Source: JACQBY01 sp041486115 (lineage in GTDB: Bacteria; Nitrospirota; Nitrospiria; JACQBW01). Taken from it: a DNA stretch of 64,000 bases. Of this stretch, positions 42,478 to 50,718 are shown one piece after another. The position numbers were made by a program, and so were the translations under genes. Numbering within the stretch: position 1 is the first letter of the stretch; every line of letters starts with the position of its first letter. Below the pieces are notes generated by a model. That model had not been told where the DNA came from. It did not search any database and saw only the letters and a list, made by a program, of their open reading frames with translations. The stretch spans positions 3,542 through 67,541 of the forward strand of contig JBGPKT010000001.1 of assembly GCA_041486115.1 (NCBI GenBank), read 5' to 3'.

Positions 42478-44124
42478 TTACATCTTCTCGGGCGCATGAA
42501 TGCCGAGAACTCCCAGCGCGTTGCCTAAAACAATTTTAACCGCCCGGCTTAAATAAAGACGGCTCCGGGTCAGAGGAAGGTCGTCCGACAGAATCCTGTT
42601 TTTAAAATAGTATTGATGGAGCAATCCGGCCAGCTCCTGGAGATAAAAGGAGAGCCGATGGGGCTCCAGCGCGTCGACCGATTCCTGAATCAGCAGAGGA
42701 TAATAAGCCAGCTGTTTCATCAGTGTCATTTCCTGCGGCAGGCTCAACAGGTTCAAGTCGACATCTTTCTCCGAAAGATCGATCTGTTTCTCCTCTGCGT
42801 TTCTTAGGACGGAACAGAGCCTCGCATGGGCATATTGAACATAAAACACCGGATTTTCACTCGACTGCCGCTTGGCCAGTTCAAGATCAAAATCAAGCGC
42901 CATGTCTGACCCGCGGGTTAAAAAGAAGAAGCGGGTCGCGTCGGCGCCGACCTCGGTCATCACATCCCGGAGGGTTACATATTCCCCCGCCCGCTTCGAC
43001 ATCACGACTGGCTTTCCTTCTCTCATCAAATGGACCAGCTGCATCAGAACGATTTTTAACGTTTTCGGATCATACCCCAGGGCCTGGACGGCGGCTTTCA
43101 CTCTTTGAATATATCCATGATGATCGGCCCCCCAGATATTGACGATCAGGTCAAAGCCCCGCCGGTACTTGTGAAAATGGTAGGCGATATCGGACGCATA
43201 ATAGGTCTTTTCGCCTGTGCTTTTGATGACAATACGGTCTTTATCGTCGCCAAACTGCAGTGTGGCAAACCAGGTGCCGCCATCCTGCTCATATAAAAAC
43301 CCCTTTTTATTTAATTCCTCCAGGGTTTTCGCCACGACGCCGGTATCATAAAGCTCCTTTTCAGAAAACCAGCTTGTAAATTCGACTCCCAGGGCATCGA
43401 GGTCTTTTTTAATTTCACGGAGGATCTTCTCTTTTGCGTGCCCGGTAAAAAATGGGATGATTTCTGATTCTTTTGCGGGAATCGGAATATTCCCGGAATA
43501 GATCTCCCGGGCGATTTCGACCACATAATCCCCCTGGTAGCCACCCTCCGGGATATCCCCCTCTTTTCCCTTTAACTGAAGATATCTGACATAGACCGAC
43601 TGCCCAAGCAGATCAACCTGTTTTCCGACATCGTTGATGTAATACTCCCGCTGGACCTGATGCCCGGTCATTTCAAACAGATTGGCGAGCGCATCGCCCA
43701 CCACGGCTCCCCGGCCATGCCCCACGTGCAAAGGGCCTGTCGGATTGGCGCTGACAAACTCGACCTGGACTTTAATCCCCCGCCCTGATTCTGAATGGCC
43801 GAAACGCTCCCCTTTTTGGAGGATTTCCTTTAAGATTTCATGCCAGTAGACATTCTTGAAAGTAAAGTTCAGGTATCCCGGACCGGCAATTTCAATCTTT
43901 TCAATCATCGGATTGGCAGGGAGTTGACTGAGAATTTTCTCGGCAATTTGACGGGGGGGCTGTTTAAGCATCGATCCCAATACCATCGCAATCGGAGTGG
44001 AATAGTCCCCCTGATTCTCTCTTTTAGGAATTTCAAGATGGACCAACGGCATCTCCGACAATTGATACTCCTCTTTGAGGCGATTCAGACCCGATTCAAT
44101 AAGTGTTTTAAGCTCCGTTTTCAT
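42478..44124 (-). CDS. argS: Arginyl-tRNA synthetase
   Basis: 548 aa. N-terminal Add-1 domain, then class I core with HVGH in SANPTGPLHVGHGRG and the KMSK variant MSKRAGEYVTL; anticodon-binding helical domain from about residue 425. It is the first gene of the argS-tgt-yajC-secD-secF run. Upstream, 44125-44387 has no convincing gene. Confidence 0.97.
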   Translation of the reverse strand: MKTELKTLIESGLNRLKEEYQLSEMPLVHLEIPKRENQGDYSTPIAMVLGSMLKQPPRQIAEKILSQLPANPMIEKIEIAGPGYLNFTFKNVYWHEILKEILQKGERFGHSESGRGIKVQVEFVSANPTGPLHVGHGRGAVVGDALANLFEMTGHQVQREYYINDVGKQVDLLGQSVYVRYLQLKGKEGDIPEGGYQGDYVVEIAREIYSGNIPIPAKESEIIPFFTGHAKEKILREIKKDLDALGVEFTSWFSEKELYDTGVVAKTLEELNKKGFLYEQDGGTWFATLQFGDDKDRIVIKSTGEKTYYASDIAYHFHKYRRGFDLIVNIWGADHHGYIQRVKAAVQALGYDPKTLKIVLMQLVHLMREGKPVVMSKRAGEYVTLRDVMTEVGADATRFFFLTRGSDMALDFDLELAKRQSSENPVFYVQYAHARLCSVLRNAEEKQIDLSEKDVDLNLLSLPQEMTLMKQLAYYPLLIQESVDALEPHRLSFYLQELAGLLHQYYFKNRILSDDLPLTRSRLYLSRAVKIVLGNALGVLGIHAPEKM

Positions 44125-44387
44125 AGGTCAAAACAAACCCATCAATAAACGCCTTAGTATATTGATTTTACAGGAAAAGTCAAACGAGAAATGGTTAAAT
44201 ATCAAGGAATTTCAATCTGTAGCGCAAGGCGACAACCTGAAAAATGCTGTCGAGTGTGCCGAAGAAAAGCGATCGTTGGTGAGGTTTGGATTTACGGAAA
44301 AAGGTTGCTTTTACCAGGCCGTTACCAAATAAAGGATCGAGTCTTTTGTATGAAATATTTGTACAAATAACAAAAGATTTGACCCCT

Positions 44388-44651
44388 TCATGCTTCTACA
44401 GGATTCGTCACCGTCACATTATAAGACCCCCGAGGTAAAGAGGTGTTGGACCAGTAGAAATAAAGTTTACCGCTGGAATAGTAAACAAACAGGGTTGTCG
44501 CTGTTGCTGCCGTCGTTGAAACCACGGTCGTTCCCCCCAATGTTCCCACTTTAATCGTTGCCCTAGGGACAAAGTTCGTCCCAAAAATTGCAACGGCGCC
44601 GCTTGCCGAGACCCCGTATGTCGGACCGGCAGGACTCACACCGGTAATCAA
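44388..44651 (-). pseudogene. IPT/TIG domain fragment
   Basis: The frame (TTG at 44651, no ATG or ribosome site) reads ITGVSPAGPTYG, AVAIFGTNFVPRATIKVG and YNVTVTNP, one IPT/TIG immunoglobulin-like domain as found in large surface proteins. It begins directly at the small repeat AAAATAGGGACAG.. and has no signal peptide, so it is probably a remnant. Confidence 0.6.
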
Positions 44652-44690
44652 AATAGGGACAAAAAATAGGGACAGACACTATTTTCTTGA
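44652..44690. repeat. AAATAGGGACAGACACTATTT repeat
   Basis: AAATAGGGACAAAAAATAGG then GACAGACACTATTTT; arms AAAATAG/CTATTTT flank GACAGACA. I recall near-identical sequences beside REP-associated transposases in related genomes. No transposase is present here. Confidence 0.5.
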
Positions 44691-44691
44691 C

Positions 44692-44730
44692 ATTTAGAGT
44701 GCATTTTAAATGCAAAAATGCACTCTAAAT
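44692..44730. repeat. 16-bp perfect inverted repeat
   Basis: ATTTAGAGTGCATTTT (44692-44707) pairs perfectly with AAAATGCACTCTAAAT (44715-44730) around a 7-base loop. No run of Ts follows, so it is not a standard terminator. Confidence 0.7.
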
Positions 44731-44857
44731 TAGTAGAGTCAGGTCTATTTAGTTGACTTGTTTGCTTTACGTCAGTAAGTAGACTGATGAAGTAAAGTTC
44801 CAGGAGGATGAGAATAAGGCAGACTTGGCCCTTTTGTTTACTACCCCCCCCACCCTA

Positions 44858-44880
44858 TCCTCCCCCACAAGTGGGGAGGA
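44858..44880. repeat. TCCTCCCC hairpin
   Basis: TCCTCCCC-CACAAGT-GGGGAGGA, 8-bp stem, downstream of the PIN gene stop. Together with 44652-44730 it makes 44652-44924 a gene-free repeat cluster. Confidence 0.5.
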
Positions 44881-44924
44881 AAGAAAGGAAGTAAATAATG
44901 GGGTCACAAGTGACGTGACATTTA

Positions 44925-45356
44925 TCAGGCGGGTTTTAGTTTAAAAGGGTTCTGGATCAGCAAATTTCCAAAACGCTGGCCATGGTTAAAATCTTCACTA
45001 AGCAGAGAGGAAGCATTTCCGTGATTTCCGGCAACAACGATTAAGGCATCCCAGAATGAAATCTTCTGTTTTTCTTCAACCATGGATGCCTGAAGGATCA
45101 TTTCATTATTAATTAAAACGACTTCCCACGTAAAATATTGCTGAATGATCTCACGGGCTTCATTTTTTTTAAGAGGTTTTGGGATTTTCTTTGTTACATT
45201 AATATAAAACTCCTCCAATACCTGCGTGCTCAGGATCCCTTTTTTATTTTCCCAGAGGTCATTAATAATATTTCTGGCCAAAAAATGTTTTCCGTCGGCA
45301 TCTTTGTCATGCGCATAAATAAGGATATTGGTATCAACGAAAGTCTTACCGCTCAT
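44925..45356 (-). CDS. PIN-domain ribonuclease toxin (VapC-like)
   Basis: 143 aa. PIN acidic residues: D8 in FVDTNILIY, E48/E49 in VLEEFY, D103 in FWDALIV and D122 in SEDFN. These coordinate magnesium for RNA cleavage. It overlaps the antitoxin gene by 11 bases, as in vapBC modules. Confidence 0.88.
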   Translation of the reverse strand: MSGKTFVDTNILIYAHDKDADGKHFLARNIINDLWENKKGILSTQVLEEFYINVTKKIPKPLKKNEAREIIQQYFTWEVVLINNEMILQASMVEEKQKISFWDALIVVAGNHGNASSLLSEDFNHGQRFGNLLIQNPFKLKPA

Positions 45357-45579
45357 GCAGTTCGTCCCGTAAAACCGCTTTTCTTCCGCCTAAAGAATAC
45401 CCTATCGCTAACTTTTCCAGGGCCTTTTGTTTGGCTTTTTCATAGGCTTCTTCTTCGTAGACGATCTTTTTCAGAAACTCCGATAAAAGTCCTGTTACCG
45501 AAGTTTCCTTCTGAGCGGCAAGGATTTTCGCTTTTTTAATTAAGGCTTTTTCAAGGCTGATCGTCAGATTCTGCTTCAT
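45346..45579 (-). CDS. Ribbon-helix-helix type antitoxin
   Basis: 77 aa from ATG 45579 (GAGGA 8 bases before it); a start at 45603 is less likely. N-terminal strand KQNLTISLEKALIKKAKILA then a helix LLSEFLKKIVYEEEAYEKAKQ, the usual RHH DNA-binding pattern, with a charged C-terminus (GGRKAVLRDELHER) for toxin binding. It pairs with the PIN toxin downstream. Confidence 0.75.
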   Translation of the reverse strand: MKQNLTISLEKALIKKAKILAAQKETSVTGLLSEFLKKIVYEEEAYEKAKQKALEKLAIGYSLGGRKAVLRDELHER

Positions 45580-45734
45580 GGGGTCAATCCTCAGGGGAAC
45601 CATTTACACATGATTATGTATAACACGAAATACACGTGCTGTCAATGAAATCTCATTAATTGGAGAAACAAATAGAATGAAATGGAAAATATGGATTGAA
45701 GTTTCGAATGCGTTCTGATAAGTTTTAGAAAGAT

Positions 45735-46478
45735 ATGAAAAACCAGAGAAAATCATCCCCCATCCGTTTTGTTTTTTATTTTTTATTGATTCCGGCGGCC
45801 ATTTTTTTACTCGGCGGATGTTCGGCTCAAAAAAAAGATGAGTTAGGGCCTGAACTCCGGTCGCTGTTGGGCGTTGATGAAAAACTGGCTGAAACACCGC
45901 AGGAAGATTTTGAAAAAACTTTCGATGCCAGCACCTTGATCAAGCGGGCGGAGACTTTCTATGCGCAGGAAGAGTACGAATCGGCTCTTGCGGAATATCA
46001 GCGTTTTTTAGATCTTCACCCGATAGACCGCCTCGCGAACCTCGCCAGATTTAGAATCGGCTTGTGCTACTATCATCAGATTAAAACCATCGACCGTGAC
46101 ATTGACCCGATGCAAAAAGCCCTTTCGGCTTTTCAAAACCTTGTGACCGAAGCCCCTCAGAGCCTCTATGCTCTAAAATCCGAACCCTATATTCTTGAGT
46201 TAAAGAAAGACCTGTCGGAACGGGAGTTTTATATCGGTTATTTTTATTTTAAAAAGGGCTCTTATCCCGCCGCTACAGCCCGGCTCGATGGTTTATTGAA
46301 AAATTACCCTGAATCGGAAAAAACAAACGACACACTCTTTTATCTCGGTTCTTCGTACGAAAAGCAGGGGAATTCAGATAAAGCCAAAACCCTTTTTGCG
46401 CAACTCCTCAAAAAAGATCCGAAAACCAAATACCGGGATCAGATCGTCCGGCTTTACCCCCTCCTCGCCTCGCCTTAG
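45735..46478 (+). CDS. BamD-like outer-membrane assembly lipoprotein
   Basis: 247 aa. A lipoprotein signal peptide ends in LLGGC (Cys29). Tetratricopeptide repeats follow from about residue 60 (AETFYAQEEYESALAEYQRF, ARFRIGLCYYHQIKTIDRD, EREFYIGYFYFKKGSYPAA). This matches BamD/YfiO of the BAM complex. A generic TPR lipoprotein is the alternative. Confidence 0.85.
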   Translation: MKNQRKSSPIRFVFYFLLIPAAIFLLGGCSAQKKDELGPELRSLLGVDEKLAETPQEDFEKTFDASTLIKRAETFYAQEEYESALAEYQRFLDLHPIDRLANLARFRIGLCYYHQIKTIDRDIDPMQKALSAFQNLVTEAPQSLYALKSEPYILELKKDLSEREFYIGYFYFKKGSYPAATARLDGLLKNYPESEKTNDTLFYLGSSYEKQGNSDKAKTLFAQLLKKDPKTKYRDQIVRLYPLLASP

Positions 46479-46493
46479 GAGTCGATACTCCTG

Positions 46494-47138
46494 ATGCGTT
46501 ACTACCCTATTTTCGTCAACCTTGAAAACCGGATTGTCGTCGTCGTCGGAGGAGGCCCCGTTTCAGAGAGAAAAACCCTCGCCTTAATCGAAGCGGGGGC
46601 GAATGTGGTCTTGATCAGCCCGGTCATCACCAATCCATTAAAAGAGCTGGCCGAATCACGGCAGATCCATTATATTCCCCGTCCCTATCAATCCGGAGAC
46701 TTAAAAGGGGCCTCGCTGGTGATTGCCGCCACCGATTCTCCGGAGACCAATCTGATGATCGTCAAAGAAGCCGAATCTCTCTCCCTTTTTGCAAACCATG
46801 TCAATTCACCTGACCATTCAACCTTTATCGTCCCCTCGGTCGTTACCAAAAAAGATCTGCAGATCGCGATTTCAACCAGCGGACAGAGCCCTGCGCTCAC
46901 CAAACAGATCCGTCAGAAACTGGAAAAAGAATTCGGTCCGGAATATGATCTTTTTATCGATCTTTTAAGCCAGGTGCGGCGTCTTCTTCACAAAAAGGCC
47001 ATTCCCGAAAAGATCAGAGGGGATATTTTGAATAAATTGGCCGAATCTGATATATTGCATTTGTTGAAAATGAATGAAAAGGAAAAGGCTTTAGATAGGG
47101 CAAAAGAAATCTCACAGCTTAGCGAAATTAAACTGTAA
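46494..47138 (+). CDS. Precorrin-2 dehydrogenase / siroheme synthase N-terminal type
   Basis: 214 aa. NAD-binding start YYPIFVNLENRIVVVVGGGPVSERKTLALIEAGA and the catalytic-region TFIVPSVV.. KKDLQIAISTSGQSPALTKQIR match CysG-N/SirC/Met8. It oxidises precorrin-2 to sirohydrochlorin for the siroheme of NirB. It may also insert iron. It starts 15 bases after bamD. Confidence 0.9.
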   Translation: MRYYPIFVNLENRIVVVVGGGPVSERKTLALIEAGANVVLISPVITNPLKELAESRQIHYIPRPYQSGDLKGASLVIAATDSPETNLMIVKEAESLSLFANHVNSPDHSTFIVPSVVTKKDLQIAISTSGQSPALTKQIRQKLEKEFGPEYDLFIDLLSQVRRLLHKKAIPEKIRGDILNKLAESDILHLLKMNEKEKALDRAKEISQLSEIKL

Positions 47139-47153
47139 CCGTCTATAGGCATA

Positions 47154-47321
47154 ATGGGTATGTTATATAGTTTTGCTCGCGCGCTCCAACTCATCGGCCT
47201 GGCAATCACCTTTGTGGTGGTCGTCCTCTTTTTCGATTCCTCTTATAAAATGGGGTTCCTGATGTCTGCGGCCATTACGGGCATGGTCACGTTCTACGCC
47301 GGGTGGTTCCTTCAGCAATAA
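47154..47321 (+). CDS. 55-aa membrane protein
   Basis: ATG 47154 to TAA 47321, 15 bases after the siroheme gene. The product MGMLYSFARALQLIGLAITF continues with a hydrophobic stretch of Val and Phe, a short polar turn (DSSYKM) and a second hydrophobic segment ending GWFLQQ, so it has two membrane helices. Similar small proteins sit between siroheme and haem/cytochrome assembly genes in related bacteria, by my recollection. The ribosome site is weak, and an in-frame ATG at 47160 is also possible. Confidence 0.6.
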   Translation: MGMLYSFARALQLIGLAITFVVVVLFFDSSYKMGFLMSAAITGMVTFYAGWFLQQ

Positions 47322-47330
47322 ACCGAAGCT

Positions 47331-48212
47331 TTATTCCGGAAGTTGGGCCATCTTCTCAACCACCTGGACCAATGCGGAGAAGTCCATCTCCCCCAGCCCC
47401 TGCGATTTTGCAATATCAAAAAGGCCGTCGACGACTGACGTCACCGGCATCGGAACTTCCAGACGCATCGCTTCGGTCGCCGCCAGACGAATGTCTTTCG
47501 CCATATGTTTAAGGGAAAAATGGGTTTCAAAATTTTTCTTCAAGACCGCATCACCTTTCATTTTCAACAGGGGGGAAGCAAGGGCGCTATGATTTAAAAC
47601 TTCAAGAATTTTTTCCGGAGCGAGCCCCGCTTTTCTCCCGAGCGTCATCCCTTCAAAAAAGGCTTCCATCGCCCCCGCCATCGACAGGTTGTTCACCAGT
47701 TTCATCAAAGCCCCTTTTCCGGCTTCCCCCATATAAACGATTTTTTTTGAAAGGGGCTTTAAGACCGGCAAAATTCTTTCAAGGTCTTTTTCTTCCCCTC
47801 CGGCCATTAAGACCAGCTCTCCCGCCGCGGCGGCCAGCTTGCTCCCGGTCACCGGAGCCTCCACGAAATAAGCCCCTTTTTGATAAAAAGCGTTCGATAG
47901 CCGGCGGGTGGTGTTGGGGTCGATGGTGGTCATTTCAATATGGGTGGCTTCCTTTCTGATTCCTTCAAGGACCCCCCCTTTTCCCAGAATCACCTCTTTA
48001 ACCGACGCCGGGTCGCCCAGCATGGTGATGCTGACCTCACTGTCGGATACTGCCTCTGCGGGAGTTTTCGCTTCAACGGCGCCCAGTTCGATTAATGCTC
48101 TGGTTTTCCCCGGCGTCCGGTTATAAACCGTCAGATGGAATCCGGCCCCCAGAAGGCGTTTGCACATTCCGCTTCCCATGATTCCCAAACCTAAAAAAGC
48201 GACTTTTTTCAT
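47331..48212 (-). CDS. 3-hydroxyisobutyrate dehydrogenase family protein
   Basis: 293 aa beta-hydroxyacid dehydrogenase. NAD site AFLGLGIMGSGMCKRLLGAG, substrate motif VEAPVTGSKLAAAAGELVLM, catalytic Lys region KLVNNLSMAGAMEA. Substrate could be 3-hydroxyisobutyrate, tartronate semialdehyde or an aldehyde. It ends the operon that starts at 50566. Confidence 0.9.
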   Translation of the reverse strand: MKKVAFLGLGIMGSGMCKRLLGAGFHLTVYNRTPGKTRALIELGAVEAKTPAEAVSDSEVSITMLGDPASVKEVILGKGGVLEGIRKEATHIEMTTIDPNTTRRLSNAFYQKGAYFVEAPVTGSKLAAAAGELVLMAGGEEKDLERILPVLKPLSKKIVYMGEAGKGALMKLVNNLSMAGAMEAFFEGMTLGRKAGLAPEKILEVLNHSALASPLLKMKGDAVLKKNFETHFSLKHMAKDIRLAATEAMRLEVPMPVTSVVDGLFDIAKSQGLGEMDFSALVQVVEKMAQLPE

Positions 48213-48224
48213 TCAATGACTCCT

Positions 48225-49022
48225 TCATTCATGATGGATTCGATGCTCAAGCGTATACGAAGGGACAAGCAAAAAGGGACGATAGGAGTTCTTCACCTTT
48301 CTTAAAGGCAAAAGGTCCGAGTCATCCATCGTATTGATCCAGGGATAGGCGCTCTGTTCAAGGCAAAACTCCCTGAAGATAAATTGAGCAAGCCCCCTGA
48401 CTGAAAGATCGGTCACTTCCGCCAGGACCGCCAGCGTCTTTTCATTCCGGTCTTGAAACCGACCGATCCATCCGGTCTTTGGACCGACCGATCCACAGGT
48501 CGGAAGGTCGGGCGACAAGTCCGCCCCCATCAGGTATCCCTTGATTTCAGAGCCGACCGTGACCACTCGCCCGATCAGACCAAGGTCCTGATACTCCCGC
48601 ATCATTCTAAAATGGGCGGAGCGGCTATCTTCGAGCAAATGAATTTCATACTCCCCCTCCCCTGTTTTGATCCCTTTTTTCTTTCGCTCTTTCCATTGAT
48701 CATACAGCGCCAGACAACCAGGAACATCCGGAGGGACAAAGGGACGGTATTCAAACGGGTGGTTTTTTACAAACTGATTGACTCCCCATCTTTTTTCTTT
48801 ATATCGGTCCCCTTTTAAACCGCTCAAGGCGGTTCTCTCGTAGAGATAATCCCAGGATTTGAGGGAAGCGGTAAGCTCGCGGGAAGCGACTTCAGCTATT
48901 TCATCCAGAGTGACATTTTCGATCCGGCTCAATGACCGATTCTTATTGAGCTGATCCATCACTTCAAATGCCCGGGGAATCGACAATTTTAAAGGAGTGT
49001 CTCCCAGCGGCGGGACCGGCAT
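48225..49022 (-). CDS. DUF2156/phosphatidylglycerol lysyltransferase-like protein (main part of frameshifted gene)
   Basis: 265 aa in this frame. The GNAT-like core reads ALSGLKGDRYKEKRWGVNQF, HFRMMREYQDLGLIGRVVTV and WINTMDDSDLLPLRKVKNSY, typical of DUF2156 / lysyltransferase C-domains. The missing N-terminus is found in another frame at 49023-49204, separated by a homopolymer. In the middle, SPDLPTCGSVGPKTGWIGRF is encoded by a palindromic element (48446-48514). So this gene has both a frameshift and a repeat insertion; activity is doubtful. Confidence 0.75.
   Translation of the reverse strand: MPVPPLGDTPLKLSIPRAFEVMDQLNKNRSLSRIENVTLDEIAEVASRELTASLKSWDYLYERTALSGLKGDRYKEKRWGVNQFVKNHPFEYRPFVPPDVPGCLALYDQWKERKKKGIKTGEGEYEIHLLEDSRSAHFRMMREYQDLGLIGRVVTVGSEIKGYLMGADLSPDLPTCGSVGPKTGWIGRFQDRNEKTLAVLAEVTDLSVRGLAQFIFREFCLEQSAYPWINTMDDSDLLPLRKVKNSYRPFLLVPSYTLEHRIHHE
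48446..48514. repeat. Dispersed palindromic element inside DUF2156 gene
   Basis: Two 25-bp units in opposite orientation to 2870-2940, with CCGGTCTTTGGACCGACCGA and CCGACCTTCC-type ends; read in frame by the DUF2156-like gene. Confidence 0.85.
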
Positions 49023-49204
49023 ATACCAGATGGCGTCATAAGAGGCCAGAAGGTAAACGGTATCGCCCTCCCGGAAGAGGTGATATTCAAAAAAATCTTT
49101 CCAGACCCAGATGGCCGCAAAAGAGCAGGCCGAAAGAAGCCGAGTTTTTTTTTTAGTAACCGGTCGATCAAAGGTTTGTCTTCAAGGGTCAGGGGAGCGA
49201 GCAT
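49023..49204 (-). pseudogene. N-terminal part of the DUF2156-like gene, out of frame
   Basis: ATG 49204 opens MLAPLTLEDKPLIDRLLKKK, then a run of ten A bases (ten T at 49145-49154 on the plus strand) shifts the frame. With 11 or 8 A the reading continues ACSFAAIWVWKDFFEYHLF.. VYLLASYDAIWY into MPVPPL of the downstream frame, as expected for the family. This could be a sequencing error, slippage or phase variation. Confidence 0.7.
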
Positions 49205-49206
49205 TT

Positions 49207-49860
49207 TCAGGATGCCCCTTCCGGTCTTGCGTTCGACCGATCCAAAGGCCGGACAAGAAGTTTAAGAAGGATGACATCCTCCTGGAAAGGCCCGATAAGC
49301 TCCTGATTTTTTTGAAGCATCGATTGAATCCGGGGGGACTCCAGAATTTGAATCAGCTCTTCGCCATACTTCCGGATGGCCGGACTGTTTGAAACCTCCT
49401 GGATATAGGGGCATTTGGTATCGATCCCCACTGTTACATGATCATCTTTTTTCATCAACACAAAAGGATAGATCTGACAATCAAAAGGTCTGCCTTCATA
49501 GATTGAACATTTGTGCGACAGAGGGTCAAAAGCGGGGCAGAGACATCCTCCGTTATGGCCCGGGCTTTCAACCGCTTCGGGAAAAGGGATTAATCTGATC
49601 CTCCCCGATTTTCCATCCGGTCCGGTCTTTGGATCGACGGATCCATCCGGTCTTTGGACCGACCGATCCACAGGTCGGAAGGTCGGAAAAAAATCCAGCG
49701 GGAGCCCCGTCACCAGAGCGTTCTTCACCTCCTCCGCGGTAAAATAAGGAGCTAAAGGGGTGTCCGCTTCCGGGAACCGACAGCAGATATCGCATTTTAA
49801 ACAGAGTTCAGAGGGAACCAACTGAACGAGAGGGGAATCGGCCTTGACAGTTTTCATCAC
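49207..49860 (-). CDS. YkgJ-type CxxCxxCC cluster protein carrying repeat-derived segments
   Basis: 217 aa. Metal-binding Cys: CLKCDICCRFP near residue 20, CLCPAFDPLSHKCSIYEGRPFDCQIYP later, the PF03692 pattern. Residues about 58-87 (FPTFRPVDRSVQRPDGSVDP..) and the C-terminal RPLDRSNARPEGAS are both encoded by palindromic elements (49615-49688, 49221-49254). Its role, perhaps metal or iron-sulfur related, is unknown. It overlaps the folB frame by 4 bases. Confidence 0.85.
   Translation of the reverse strand: MMKTVKADSPLVQLVPSELCLKCDICCRFPEADTPLAPYFTAEEVKNALVTGLPLDFFPTFRPVDRSVQRPDGSVDPKTGPDGKSGRIRLIPFPEAVESPGHNGGCLCPAFDPLSHKCSIYEGRPFDCQIYPFVLMKKDDHVTVGIDTKCPYIQEVSNSPAIRKYGEELIQILESPRIQSMLQKNQELIGPFQEDVILLKLLVRPLDRSNARPEGAS
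49221..49254. repeat. Palindromic element at the end of the YkgJ-type gene
   Basis: CCGGTCTTGCGTTCGACCGA then TCCAAAGGCCGGAC; one unit, read as the last residues of the gene. Confidence 0.7.
49615..49688. repeat. Dispersed palindromic element inside the YkgJ-type gene
   Basis: Two units plus the GACCTTCCGACC-type end, same orientation as 48446-48514 but read in a different frame. Confidence 0.85.
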
Positions 49861-50165
49861 CTGGCTCTAAAGATTTTCACGGCAAAATAACCCCGGATGG
49901 CCGGAACAGGAGGTACGATTTTTTTTAGAAAAATCGTCACCCCTTTAACGGGGAATTGGCTTAAAATCCCGGCGGCCATCTCCTCGGCCATCGCTTCGAG
50001 AAGGGAAAACGATCGGCTCTGTCCGACAGAGAGAACGTTATTGGAAACCGCTTCATAGTCGATCGTATCGTGAAGATGGTCTGATTCCCCCGCGCGCTTT
50101 AAGTCAAAATCGAGCTCTATCGACACCGAAAACCGCTGAAGGGCATTCCGCTCCGTTTCAGGCAC
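49857..50165 (-). CDS. folB: Dihydroneopterin aldolase FolB (5' end unresolved)
   Basis: 102 aa from GTG 50165. It has the catalytic Glu region ETERNALQRFSVSIELDF, DTIDYEAV and the Lys of FLKKIVPPVP. The frame stays open upstream and encodes the usual FolB N-terminus (SDTILIEGIDFLGHCGV), but no ATG, GTG or TTG is present there. Either a rare initiator (ATC/ATT) is used or a small indel exists. It makes a pterin precursor of folate. Confidence 0.85.
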   Translation of the reverse strand: MPETERNALQRFSVSIELDFDLKRAGESDHLHDTIDYEAVSNNVLSVGQSRSFSLLEAMAEEMAAGILSQFPVKGVTIFLKKIVPPVPAIRGYFAVKIFRAR

Positions 50166-50239
50166 GCCGCAATGCCCTAAAAAGTCAATCCCTTCAATAA
50201 GGATTGTGTCAGAAACCTGATGTTGTCCGCCAAGGCTTT

Positions 50240-50566
50240 TTATTTTATTTTTCCGATCTTTTCAGCAGGTTCCATCTGAAAATGGAGAATATTGGAAACC
50301 ACTTCGCCGGCGATGAGATGTTTTTCGATAATTCTCCTGACCGCCGATTTATCGACGTTGCAATACCAGGTCCCCTCGGGATAGATCACCAGATTAATCC
50401 CATATTGACATTGGTCAAAACAGCCCGATTTGTTTAATTTGACCTCGGTATTAAAAATCTTCCGCTCCATCAACTGGGTTCTAAATTCATCCCTGATTTC
50501 CTCCGATCCCTTTTGAAGACAATCATTCCCCTGGCAGATAAAAATATGTTTAGAGTAAGGTTTCAT
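50240..50566 (-). CDS. Thioredoxin-like [2Fe-2S] ferredoxin
   Basis: 108 aa. IFICQGNDCLQKGS and LNKSGCFDQCQYGINLVIYPEGTWY carry the four Cys of the NuoE-like/thioredoxin-like [2Fe-2S] ferredoxin family. An electron carrier of unknown partner. It is the first gene of the operon leading to folB, ykgJ-type, DUF2156 and the dehydrogenase. Confidence 0.9.
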   Translation of the reverse strand: MKPYSKHIFICQGNDCLQKGSEEIRDEFRTQLMERKIFNTEVKLNKSGCFDQCQYGINLVIYPEGTWYCNVDKSAVRRIIEKHLIAGEVVSNILHFQMEPAEKIGKIK

Positions 50567-50718
50567 TTATTTATTCCGATCCCGTCAAAAAGTTTCTACC
50601 CTGGAGAATTATACCTGACACGTTTCGCCTTTTCAATCCTGATCCTAACCGGGGCCTTGTTTATTGTTCGATTTTCAAATAAAATGGCAACTATTATTCC
50701 TTGAAAACGCAGAGGTCT

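Noticed and set aside
44075..44332. 85-aa plus-strand frame upstream of the TIG fragment
   Set aside because: It begins inside argS on the other strand, has no ribosome site and no recognisable family; kept only as unexplained sequence.
47154..47321. Doubt that the small membrane gene is coding
   Set aside because: Kept as a gene because spacing, two clean helices and codon pattern fit; the doubt was rejected.
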